From assembly GCA_938035525.1 (NCBI GenBank), contig CALHOI010000035.1:25023-89022 (forward strand): a stretch of 64,000 nt of DNA, written 5' to 3'. A program made the translations under genes and the position numbers. Below, piece by piece: positions 51,536 to 59,846 of this stretch. This DNA is from an uncultured Granulosicoccaceae bacterium. GTDB taxonomy: Bacteria; Pseudomonadota; Gammaproteobacteria; Granulosicoccales; Granulosicoccaceae. Every line of letters begins with the position of its first letter. Within the stretch, counting starts at the first letter, position 1. The notes below the pieces were generated by a model. The model saw nothing but the letters and a program-made list of their open reading frames with translations. It had not been told where the DNA came from and ran no database searches.

Positions 51536-51600
51536 TTGCCACACACTGTACTGCTTTGGCCTGTTAAGCGCAAAGCAAATTAATCTGCACTGTATGCCTG

Positions 51601-53052
51601 CTAGCTCATGAATCCAATATCTTTGGTAGTAAACTGAGCCAAGTCAGGAAAAATCCCTCCCATTGCGGCTTCTTCAACTCCCATCCAACGAGCCAAAGTC
51701 GCACCGTATTGGCCTACAGACTGTCTTGGAATAATGCGCCCGGCAAACTCCCCGTTAGCATCTACTGCATCGTCCGGGTTACCCACTTTTGCGTAACTTG
51801 GCATGGTGCCATAGACTTGGCCACCAGACACGGCCCCACCAAACACAAAGTTGTGTCCGCCCCATCCGTGATCGGTCCCGTTACCGTTGCTGGTTAACGT
51901 ACGACCGAAGTCAGATGCTGTAAACGTGGTCACTGAGTCGTTGATGTTTAACGCTGTTAAGGCTGACCTAAAATTGCCTACTGCCCTGTTAAGCTCGTTC
52001 ATCAATAGTGGTAAACGTTCATTTTGATTGCTGTGCGTATCCCAGCCCCCCATCGAAACAAAAAACAATTGCCGGTCCATGCCCAAAGATTCGCGCGCTT
52101 CAATGAGCCTGGTAACCAGATGCAGTTGTCGTTCGAGCTTGTTTGAAAAATCTGGCTGCCAATCCAGTTGCGTAAAATTATCGAACGTTTCTTCCAGCTG
52201 CTGCGATACATTTTTGGAGCTTTGCAATATGCCGGCTGCTTCCTTCAGCAATGAGGGTTGTCCTTCTGCTGCGGCGAGCTCTAACAATTGCTGCAATCGA
52301 TTACTGGTTGCCAGTCGGGATGCTTCGGGAATCCACGTAGCAATACCAGGGTCATACCCGTACATGCGTTGTATATCGGCATTAGGACTTAGCGCGATAT
52401 AATTTCCGTCGCGCGATGTTTGCCACGTGTTGGCGCCCGAAGATGACATCATGGCTGGTACCGAAGCGGATGCGTTGCAAGGTGCTAGCTGTACACCCAT
52501 GGCTCCACCCCAACCAAATGCGCCACTACCACTGATACTACCGGCAGCGTTTTGCCATAGCTTTTGTTGCGTGTTATGGGCAAACAAGCTCTCGGGCAGT
52601 CGTGCCAGATTGCCAACATCTGCTTGTGCGGTTGGTCCCAACAACGGACCGACGTTACTGACGACCGCCAGATCACCAGCAGAATACATACTTTGAAAGG
52701 AATCCAGCAAACGATGAAAACCGAATCCGCCCTGCTGAGCATCATTGACTTCCAGCAAATCTGTCTCTGCAACGGCCAGGTCGTTACGCGTTGTTCGGTA
52801 TTCATCGTATTCGCTGTTGCCAATTGGCACAAACATATTGAATGAATCTGCACCGCCAAACAAAAACAGGCACACCATCGACTTGGCACCACCAGAGCAG
52901 TCAGCCGCCATAGCAGCATTAGAAGCCAAACCGCCCGTTAAACCGGCAGCAGCCATATTCAACATGGAAACACCGCCAACCCGGCTAGCCGTATAGGCAG
53001 CCGGTAGCGCCAGTGATTTTCTTAAGAATTGTCTACGTGAGTGTGTCTTCAT
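51601..53052 (-). CDS. DUF1501 protein with Tat signal
   Basis: A 483-residue exported protein. The twin-arginine signal SRRQFLRKSLALP is followed by a hydrophobic stretch; MVCLFLFGGADSFNMFVP and FTASDFGRTLTSNGNGTDHGWGGHNFVFGG are family marks (the latter shared with alkaline-phosphatase-like sulfatases). DUF1501 proteins are commonly encoded next to DUF1800 proteins, as here. Their substrate is not established. The start ATG 53052 has AAGG upstream. It follows the DUF1800 gene by about 110 bp. Confidence 0.93.
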   Translation of the reverse strand: MKTHSRRQFLRKSLALPAAYTASRVGGVSMLNMAAAGLTGGLASNAAMAADCSGGAKSMVCLFLFGGADSFNMFVPIGNSEYDEYRTTRNDLAVAETDLLEVNDAQQGGFGFHRLLDSFQSMYSAGDLAVVSNVGPLLGPTAQADVGNLARLPESLFAHNTQQKLWQNAAGSISGSGAFGWGGAMGVQLAPCNASASVPAMMSSSGANTWQTSRDGNYIALSPNADIQRMYGYDPGIATWIPEASRLATSNRLQQLLELAAAEGQPSLLKEAAGILQSSKNVSQQLEETFDNFTQLDWQPDFSNKLERQLHLVTRLIEARESLGMDRQLFFVSMGGWDTHSNQNERLPLLMNELNRAVGNFRSALTALNINDSVTTFTASDFGRTLTSNGNGTDHGWGGHNFVFGGAVSGGQVYGTMPSYAKVGNPDDAVDANGEFAGRIIPRQSVGQYGATLARWMGVEEAAMGGIFPDLAQFTTKDIGFMS

Positions 53053-53163
53053 GGCTGCCTTCTTGAATTCGTTTTTGCACATTACTCGTTTTCGCACATT
53101 AATAGCTAAACTAAATTAGCTTTTACAAAACTTGCTTGTACTTAAAATGAGTGTTGATCGACG

Positions 53164-55008
53164 TTATCGTTGTACCAAATACTCTGGCGATGAGAGCATC
53201 ATAAAAATAGAATCCACTGCAATGGTTTCCAATAACGCATCATCCAGCGTTGCGAGCTGCTGATCTACAAAGTCATCGGCAAGCTCATTTTCAGCATTAC
53301 TTCCATCATCAGTAGCGCCTTCGCCCTCACTTTCAGCATTGGCATCTGATGCTGCATCAGAATTTTCTACAACCACATCAGCAATATAATCTGCCAGCAC
53401 CGCCTGCATCTCAGGTGACATGGTTCCTGAAAAAAGCAACATATTCATGTGCTCCAAATACGTGCTACTGCCTTCTTTTAAGAACATCACTGGCTCGTCA
53501 AGACTGATCATGGACGCACGCGATGGCGTGTCAGAGCGATTATTGCCCTCATAAATTAACGAGTGAAAGTCGTTGTTGGCCGCCGAGACTAAAGACTCTG
53601 TGAGAATTTGTAGCTCGGGCGCGTATAACGGATTATCAGGCTGGCCTGCAATAACCTGGGAGCTACGAAAAGTCGGAGAGAAAAAATTAAACACAGACGG
53701 TGAACTTTGTACCGCTTGCCCGAGTATGTCGTCGGCAACATCGCTGGTTTTTGAAAACAAGTGATAACGCCCGTCTGAACGAGCGCCTGGAACAGCGTTT
53801 AATGCACGCAGCATATGCGTCACCCGAAGCAACGGCTCTTTGAATTTACCAAAATCAGCTGATTGCATAGAAGGCGATTGCCTGGCTTCAGTGTCGAGCA
53901 ATATGGCTTTTATAACAGCAGCCATGTCTCCACGAACGCCCTCTCCGTTATCGTTAAATGCTGCCCCAACTCTGGCAACGTAATCGGTGCTTGGGTTACT
54001 GGTTACCAGTCGCTGTATAAGCGCTTTGCCAATAAATGGCCCAACGTTAGGATGATTAAACAGAGAATCGAGCGCCAGATTAAGATCATCGCGCATACTT
54101 AATCCGGCCGGTGCAACAACGCCACCCAAAAGCTGCTTACTGCCATTGTCGTGAAATTGCTCCTGCGGCACCATCGGCGAGATTTTGTCGTACGAGGTTA
54201 AGTTGGTTGACTGCCACTCAGGAGAATCAGCAAAGTTCCAACCGGTAAACACACGCGCGTACTCTTCAACGGTGCTCTGAGAATAAGCAGGTTTTGGGTT
54301 GTCGACCGGCACTGGTGTGCCGCCGGCGTCCAGCTCATACAAACCAATGGTGAACAACTGCATGATTTCACGCGCGTAGTTTTCATCGGGTCTGATATTT
54401 TTTTCCGCATCGGCTTTTTCGTTTCTGACCATGGATAAATAAATACCCATAACCGGGTGCAGAGTGACATCGCCCAGCAATTCACGAAAGTTGCCAAACG
54501 CATGCGCGGCTAACAAATCGTAAAAACTAACCACACCATGCTGCGAGTTACCCAGTGTGTAGTCGATATCTGAAACAACGAAAATCTCGCTTAACGCAAA
54601 CGCAACGCGCTGCCGCAATTGATCATTGGCATTGATTACCGTATCCCACCACACATAGTGTCGGGGCGGACGCAAACTGGCGTTACCAAACGCCTGAACT
54701 TCGGGCAACTGCAAAGTGGCTGGCAAATTTATCTGCTGATCTATCCAGGTTTCAATATCAGGTAATGCGGTTAGATTAGCCATATCGGCATGCGTGGGAC
54801 CAAAGGTTGCCTGAGTTAATAGCCTGGCAGCATTGGTAGACTGATTGGTTTTAACCAGCGGCATATCCAGACTAAGCGCGGCACCCAGACCGTTATCCAC
54901 ACCCAACGCATCTGTGCCATTGCTGGAATTTCCACCACAGCCAACGAGCAACGCGCCCACGAGCGCAACAGCGACGGACGCAGCAATCACTATTTTTAGT
55001 TTTGTCAT
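53164..55008 (-). CDS. DUF1800 exported lipoprotein
   Basis: A 614-residue DUF1800 protein with lipobox VGC. It has AARLLTQATFGPTHADMANL, WIDQQINLPA, RQRVAFALSEIFVVSD, REIMQLFTIGLYELD and EEYARVFTGWNF, all hallmark segments of the family. An Asp/Glu/Ser/Asn-rich insert (about 555-585) sits near the C-terminus. It is transcribed just before the DUF1501 gene. The pair is probably periplasmic or surface-exposed, and its function is unknown. Confidence 0.93.
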   Translation of the reverse strand: MTKLKIVIAASVAVALVGALLVGCGGNSSNGTDALGVDNGLGAALSLDMPLVKTNQSTNAARLLTQATFGPTHADMANLTALPDIETWIDQQINLPATLQLPEVQAFGNASLRPPRHYVWWDTVINANDQLRQRVAFALSEIFVVSDIDYTLGNSQHGVVSFYDLLAAHAFGNFRELLGDVTLHPVMGIYLSMVRNEKADAEKNIRPDENYAREIMQLFTIGLYELDAGGTPVPVDNPKPAYSQSTVEEYARVFTGWNFADSPEWQSTNLTSYDKISPMVPQEQFHDNGSKQLLGGVVAPAGLSMRDDLNLALDSLFNHPNVGPFIGKALIQRLVTSNPSTDYVARVGAAFNDNGEGVRGDMAAVIKAILLDTEARQSPSMQSADFGKFKEPLLRVTHMLRALNAVPGARSDGRYHLFSKTSDVADDILGQAVQSSPSVFNFFSPTFRSSQVIAGQPDNPLYAPELQILTESLVSAANNDFHSLIYEGNNRSDTPSRASMISLDEPVMFLKEGSSTYLEHMNMLLFSGTMSPEMQAVLADYIADVVVENSDAASDANAESEGEGATDDGSNAENELADDFVDQQLATLDDALLETIAVDSIFMMLSSPEYLVQR

Positions 55009-55241
55009 ATAACTGGACTCGCCCGATCGAATGTTGCTTGCCTTCCATGTGAGTGCGCTTCAACAAGCGCACCGCCTTACAATGAAGTATAGCGCTCAGG
55101 GTTTGACAGGCTTACTTAAAGTGTTGCGATTACGAAAACTAAACGAACATTGTGAACAAGGTAGCACCTGAGCAGAAACCCTCTAGGATTAACGCCGGCT
55201 AAAAGTAATACCAGTTAAAATTAACGTGAGACCCGGTCAAT

Positions 55242-56333
55242 CTAATTAAGCTTAATGGCTTTGCTTTCCAAAGACGACTGTTGGGCAGCCATGCCCATAC
55301 GCACTGCACACCATCCATCGTGCAGAGTGACCTCGGGCACCTGCTGACCGAGCACCGCCCGCTGAAAACCCTGATGCTGATAAAACGTTGAGCCGTGGTG
55401 ATCGCCTGCAGCCAGCAGCGCTTCATCGACCGGCACTTCAATAACGGTTGGGCCGCTGGGGTCGCGCGGACTGATAATTAATTGTGGCTCAGGCTGTTTA
55501 CCCAGATGCTCTGGCCAGAAACGGGTAGGACCAGGGATGAGGCATTCGATTTTACCCTTCGGGCCCACCGCAATGATGTGCTCCTGAAATTGTGAGCCTT
55601 CAGCAAACATACACAAATCAAGCATGGAACGCGCACCGCTTTCAAAATCAAAAATCGCGTAGGCGGCATCCCAGATGTCAGATTGAGCACCATTGTATGT
55701 TTCATCAAGGTGATTCACCATTTGCGAGCCAGATGCCATGACCGTGGTTGGTTCCGATTTTAAAATCAGCCGCATCAAGTCGAAAAAATGACAGCACTTT
55801 TCAACCAAGGTGCCGCCTGAATACTGATTAAACCGATTCCAGTCATCGACTTTTTCAAGAAATGGGAAGCGGTGTTCGCGGATGCTTAGCATGCACACTC
55901 CACCAGTAACTTCATCCACCCTATCGATAAACCGCATCAGTGGCGGCATATAACGGTATTCCATGGCCACCCATATTGGTGCTTTGTAAGTTTGGGCAAG
56001 CTCGGTAATAAACGCTTCGTCTGCCGGGTCCGTTGATAACGGTTTTTCCACCAGAATAGGCAGCGTGCGCAATGCACTGATTTCTTTTAGCTGATTAATA
56101 TGAACGTAGTTTGGGCTGACTATAACCAGGCAATCCACATGTGAGTCGTTAACCAGGTTGGCAAGCGAATCATGAAACAAAGCATCAGGCGCATCTTTTA
56201 AAGCATCAGCGCGCATTGCTTCGTTGGGTTCGTATATGGCATGCACCCGCGTATTGTCGAGTAAATTGATATTGCGAATGTGCTCACGACCCATCATGCC
56301 GCAACCGACAATGCCGTAATTAAGAGGTTTCAC
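55242..56333 (-). CDS. Gfo/Idh/MocA-family oxidoreductase
   Basis: A 363-residue NAD(P)-dependent dehydrogenase, from GTG 56333 (five bases after the DAO stop): YGIVGCGMMGREHIRNI is the Rossmann motif and LVEKPLSTDP the family EKP motif. The C-terminal domain contains CHFFDLMRLIL. It probably oxidises a sugar, inositol or related polyol, but no substrate can be named. Translationally linked to the FAD oxidoreductase upstream. Confidence 0.9.
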   Translation of the reverse strand: MKPLNYGIVGCGMMGREHIRNINLLDNTRVHAIYEPNEAMRADALKDAPDALFHDSLANLVNDSHVDCLVIVSPNYVHINQLKEISALRTLPILVEKPLSTDPADEAFITELAQTYKAPIWVAMEYRYMPPLMRFIDRVDEVTGGVCMLSIREHRFPFLEKVDDWNRFNQYSGGTLVEKCCHFFDLMRLILKSEPTTVMASGSQMVNHLDETYNGAQSDIWDAAYAIFDFESGARSMLDLCMFAEGSQFQEHIIAVGPKGKIECLIPGPTRFWPEHLGKQPEPQLIISPRDPSGPTVIEVPVDEALLAAGDHHGSTFYQHQGFQRAVLGQQVPEVTLHDGWCAVRMGMAAQQSSLESKAIKLN

Positions 56334-56337
56334 TTTT

Positions 56338-57651
56338 TTAAAGTCCTTCCAGATAGTCTCGCAAGGCGGCCCATTTAATGGCCACACCAACACCAATATC
56401 GCGAAACAGATGCATCTTAAATTTATCGGGGCGAGTCACCGGGAATGCGCAGTCGTTTGAATCTGATAATATTTTATCGGCAAGTAAAGCACCCATCATT
56501 GACCCCATCGCTACTCCCCGACCGTTATAACCCATACCGGCAATAAGGCCCGGAGCGATTTCATGAATGAAGGGCAACGTGTCTTTTGTCATAGCAACCC
56601 GCCCTCCCCAATGGTAGTCCCAGCGCACATCGCGCAGCTGCGGAAAAATAGCATTGGTGCGTTTTTTTAAATTGTCGAAATCACTTAACTTAAACATATC
56701 GCGCGACGGTCCGTGATCGCCAATACACAAACGTCCATCACGATCATAGCGGCAGTATAAAATGAGACGTCGCTTATCTACAAAAGTGATACCCCCCGGC
56801 AGTATCTCATCGCGCAATGATTGGGGTAGTGGCTCGGAAGCCATCAACACTGATCGCACTGGCACCATTGTTTTGGCCAGTCCCGACACAAGCGAATCGG
56901 TATACGCGTTGGTACACAACAAAACGGTGTTACAGGTCAGCTGAGCTTGGGCCGTGCTAACCCGCCAACCCTCTGACGTTTTTTCTAATTGCGTTACCGG
57001 TGATTCTGTATGAACCGTTGCACCAAACTGGGATACCACACGAGCCAGTTCACGGGTATAGGATAACGGCTGAATGCACCCGGCAACGGGGCATACCATG
57101 CCACCCACGTAAGCAGAGGTTCCGGTGGCGGTTTGCATAGCGGCTTTGTCGAGCAAACTAAGCTCTATACCAAAGCGTGCGTAGTCCTCAGCGAGGCTCT
57201 CTTGTTGACGGTGTAACGCCGGAGTAACGGCCGCTTGCACCCAACCTTTCTGCACAGCATCACAGTGTAAATGATGCTGTTTTATTAAATTAAAGACATA
57301 GTTTGGTGCCTGACCAACCGCATCGATAACGCGCTCACCCCGGGACTCGCCAAACTTGTTAATTAATTGCGCTGGGCTCAGGTTCAAACCCAGATTCACT
57401 TGCCCACCACTGCGCCCTGACGACCCGATGCCCAACTGACCCGCTTCCAACAACCGAACATCAACACCGTTTGAAGCCAGTTTTAATGCGGCGTTGAGTC
57501 CAGTGAACCCTGCTCCAACGATAACCACGTCACATTTGTGCGCTGCATGGCCCGTGCTGGTTTTGTGCAGCGGTTCTGAGACAGGTGCGTCAGTCGCTGT
57601 CTTGTTCCACAACGAGTCAGCAAAACCATCTATTAGCTTTGTCTCAGTCAT
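56338..57651 (-). CDS. FAD-dependent oxidoreductase (DAO/PuuB-like)
   Basis: A 437-residue flavoprotein of the D-amino-acid oxidase-like group. CDVVIVGAGFTGLNAALKLA gives the FAD-binding motif, GSSGRSGGQVNLGL the PuuB/OrdL-like stretch, and GMGYNGRGVAMGSMMGALLAD the C-terminal FAD contact. Relatives oxidise gamma-glutamylputrescine, sarcosine or other secondary amines. Its neighbour is a Gfo/Idh/MocA dehydrogenase, and upstream and divergent is a TauA-like binding protein, so an amine or amino-sulfonate substrate is possible; this is inference. Confidence 0.9.
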   Translation of the reverse strand: MTETKLIDGFADSLWNKTATDAPVSEPLHKTSTGHAAHKCDVVIVGAGFTGLNAALKLASNGVDVRLLEAGQLGIGSSGRSGGQVNLGLNLSPAQLINKFGESRGERVIDAVGQAPNYVFNLIKQHHLHCDAVQKGWVQAAVTPALHRQQESLAEDYARFGIELSLLDKAAMQTATGTSAYVGGMVCPVAGCIQPLSYTRELARVVSQFGATVHTESPVTQLEKTSEGWRVSTAQAQLTCNTVLLCTNAYTDSLVSGLAKTMVPVRSVLMASEPLPQSLRDEILPGGITFVDKRRLILYCRYDRDGRLCIGDHGPSRDMFKLSDFDNLKKRTNAIFPQLRDVRWDYHWGGRVAMTKDTLPFIHEIAPGLIAGMGYNGRGVAMGSMMGALLADKILSDSNDCAFPVTRPDKFKMHLFRDIGVGVAIKWAALRDYLEGL

Positions 57652-57789
57652 GATAAAATCGCGCTTCCAGCCATTATTGGAGTTTCGGCAAAGCTCATAG
57701 AATCAGTGGGAATCAATAGACCGCCCATAAACGCGAACCTTGCGAATATCGGCGGCCGTATTGTCTCAAGTAAAGTTGAGCAAGCACAT

Positions 57790-57830
57790 TGTGCATGCAC
57801 ACTGACACAAGCTTTGCTGCATGCATCAGC
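57790..57830. promoter_or_regulatory. Pair of palindromes between the DAO and TauA-like genes
   Basis: TGTGCATGCACA at 57790-57801 is a perfect 12-bp palindrome. A second near-palindrome, GCTGCATGCATCAGC, lies at 57816-57830, with the shared core TGCATGCA. Their centres are about 26-28 bp apart. They sit in the 277-bp divergent region, so they could be operator sites for a repressor or activator of either gene. Confidence 0.5.
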
Positions 57831-57928
57831 TTAAAACCTAAACCAACAGACTTTATTAGTATAAATTAGCCTTGCAGGTTAAAGCGATGTATAGAGTTTA
57901 AAAACCAACATTAATTACAGGATTCACT

Positions 57929-58906
57929 ATGAAATTACCACAAAAATACGCAGGCCTTCTGGCCGTTGCTGCAACTGCTGTAGCAGTTAGTGGCCCAGCT
58001 AAAGCAGCAGACGAAGTCAATGTAGCGTTCTTCCTTGAGTGGGCTACCCCTAACATGATCGCCAAGGTTGAAAAAGCCTATGACGACGCCATGGGTGTAA
58101 AAGTTAACTGGATTAACTTCGAAGCCGGTACGGCTATGACTGAAGCCATGCTGTCAGGTGACATCGACATTTCATACAGCCAGGGCCTTGCACCATTCAT
58201 TACTGGTGTTAACGCTGGTGCGCCAATTAAAACTGTTGGTATCGCTGTTGGCTACCCAGCAAACCCTTGCATTGTTGCAAGTGGCGCTGGCATCACTATG
58301 GACAACGCGTCTGAGCTAGAAGGTAAAACGGTTGCTGTACCTTTAGCCACTATGGCTGACTACAGCTTCCGCATGCAAATGCGCGCTTTGGACGTTGATC
58401 TTGACACGCTAACTATCGTTGATCAAAACCCAGCAGATGGTGTTGTATCTCTTGCTGACGGTGCTGTTGACATGGCTTGCTTGTTCGGTGGTGATTCAGT
58501 AAAGAATGCCCTTGAATCAGGTGACAAACTGATGTCTGACGAAGACATGCAAAAAGCCGGCATCATCAGTTTTGATGTAGTTTCCGTAACTGATGCTTTC
58601 GCAAAAGCCAACCCTGATCTGGTTAAAGCATTCATGGAAGTGACTAACGAAGCCAATGCTGCCTGGGCTGCTGACCAATCAAAGCTTGATTTGATCATGG
58701 CTGAGTCTGGCATGGACAAAGAAACCACGATGAACCAGATGGCTGACTTTGTTCTTCCTTCTAACGAAGAGCAATTGAACGACTACTTCGGTGAAGGTGG
58801 CCTTGCTGCACAAGCTATCGCAGTTGTTGGTGGTGCTTTCGCAACAGACGATAACCCTGCTCTGGAAGACTACAGCGCAGTTATCGATACTTCATTCCTG
58901 AAGTAA
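57929..58906 (+). CDS. TauA-like ABC transporter substrate-binding protein (orphan)
   Basis: A 325-residue periplasmic binding protein of the taurine/NitT group. The signal peptide ends GPAKAADE, followed by VNVAFFLEWATPNMIAKVEKAYD. DISYSQGLAPFITGVNAGAPIKTVGIAVGYP and NPADGVVSLADGAVDMACLFGGDS are typical of TauA (landmark regions). AGGA lies upstream of the ATG. No permease or ATPase gene is adjacent. Codon use looks adapted for high expression, and a strong terminator follows. Confidence 0.9.
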   Translation: MKLPQKYAGLLAVAATAVAVSGPAKAADEVNVAFFLEWATPNMIAKVEKAYDDAMGVKVNWINFEAGTAMTEAMLSGDIDISYSQGLAPFITGVNAGAPIKTVGIAVGYPANPCIVASGAGITMDNASELEGKTVAVPLATMADYSFRMQMRALDVDLDTLTIVDQNPADGVVSLADGAVDMACLFGGDSVKNALESGDKLMSDEDMQKAGIISFDVVSVTDAFAKANPDLVKAFMEVTNEANAAWAADQSKLDLIMAESGMDKETTMNQMADFVLPSNEEQLNDYFGEGGLAAQAIAVVGGAFATDDNPALEDYSAVIDTSFLK

Positions 58907-58950
58907 GCAATAAATAGCGAGTCTTTTTACTCGCTCAAGCTTGTACAAGG

Positions 58951-58980
58951 AAAGGCCCCGCTAGTCGGGGCCTTTTTTTT
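58951..58980 (+). terminator. Rho-independent terminator of the TauA-like gene
   Basis: AAAGGCCCCG and CGGGGCCTTT pair perfectly (10 bp) around the loop CTAGT, followed by a run of Ts to 58980. A smaller hairpin (AGCGAG at 58916-58921, CTCGCT at 58930-58935) stands before it. Confidence 0.95.
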
Positions 58981-59037
58981 CCTATAGGCCACAGATCAAT
59001 TTCGCTAAAGCGGCGGGCGCGACACACAGCATCTGCA

Positions 59038-59778
59038 CTAGTCGACTAACGCGGTCAGTTGAGTAATATCATGAATAGTGTATTTCCCGGGGCGCCAGGT
59101 AATAGCGCCTGCACTTTCAAGCGATTTTAATTCTCGTGTTACCGCTTCTCTGTGTGTGCCAATTCTGCTTGCAATTTCCTGGTGTGTTGGCACAGAACTC
59201 AGCATAATGTCAGATGCAACGCTCTGCTGGTTCTCGCTTTCGTCTGCGTTCAACTGGTAGCCGCCGGCCACTTTGGATGCAATACGCAATATTTCGAATC
59301 GAACCCGCTGACTAACCGGAAACGTTGAGAGCTCATACAGTTTACGCATGTGCAACCGAATCAAAAAGGCCAAACGGGCTATAACAACATCGCGCACGGG
59401 CTTGTAGTCATCAATGAGTTGATGAAAAGCTGGTGAAGGCAATACCAACAGCGTCAGGTTTGTTGCGGCTATACAGTTACTGCTACGTTCCTTACCATCC
59501 AGGGCTGACAACTCGCCAAACATCATACCCGGTGTTAAAGACTCAAACTGTACTTGCTTACCGTTAAGCGAAAAGGCACAGGCATGTACCACCCCTGAAA
59601 CCAGAAAATACACCTCATCATTGGACTGAGATTCGGAGATGACGTATTGCCCCTTCAATACAGTTCTGCGTTTAAACAGACTGGCGATCTTTTCTCTGTG
59701 CTTATCATCGAGAGCTTGAAAAGGCTCAAATCTGCTCAGAGTTGCAGCTACAGGAACCGCCTTATCCAATGTACACAT
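59038..59778 (-). CDS. Crp/Fnr-family regulator with cAMP-type binding pocket
   Basis: A 246-residue transcription factor. The N-terminal cyclic-nucleotide-binding domain has LKGQYVISESQSNDEVYFLVSG and FGELSALDGKERSSNC; the Glu and the Arg-Ser of the phosphate-binding cassette (GEL...RS) are kept. A dimer helix follows, then a winged helix-turn-helix (THQEIASRIGTHREAVTRELKSLESAGAI). No Fnr-type cysteine cluster is visible at the N-terminus. It lies 68 bp downstream of the cyclase-domain gene on the same strand, so the two may be one transcription unit. Confidence 0.9.
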   Translation of the reverse strand: MCTLDKAVPVAATLSRFEPFQALDDKHREKIASLFKRRTVLKGQYVISESQSNDEVYFLVSGVVHACAFSLNGKQVQFESLTPGMMFGELSALDGKERSSNCIAATNLTLLVLPSPAFHQLIDDYKPVRDVVIARLAFLIRLHMRKLYELSTFPVSQRVRFEILRIASKVAGGYQLNADESENQQSVASDIMLSSVPTHQEIASRIGTHREAVTRELKSLESAGAITWRPGKYTIHDITQLTALVD

Positions 59779-59846
59779 TCTCAGACACGCTGCAAACTAA
59801 GGGATACCGGGCGTAATTCGAGGCTACATGACGAAGCGACATAGGG

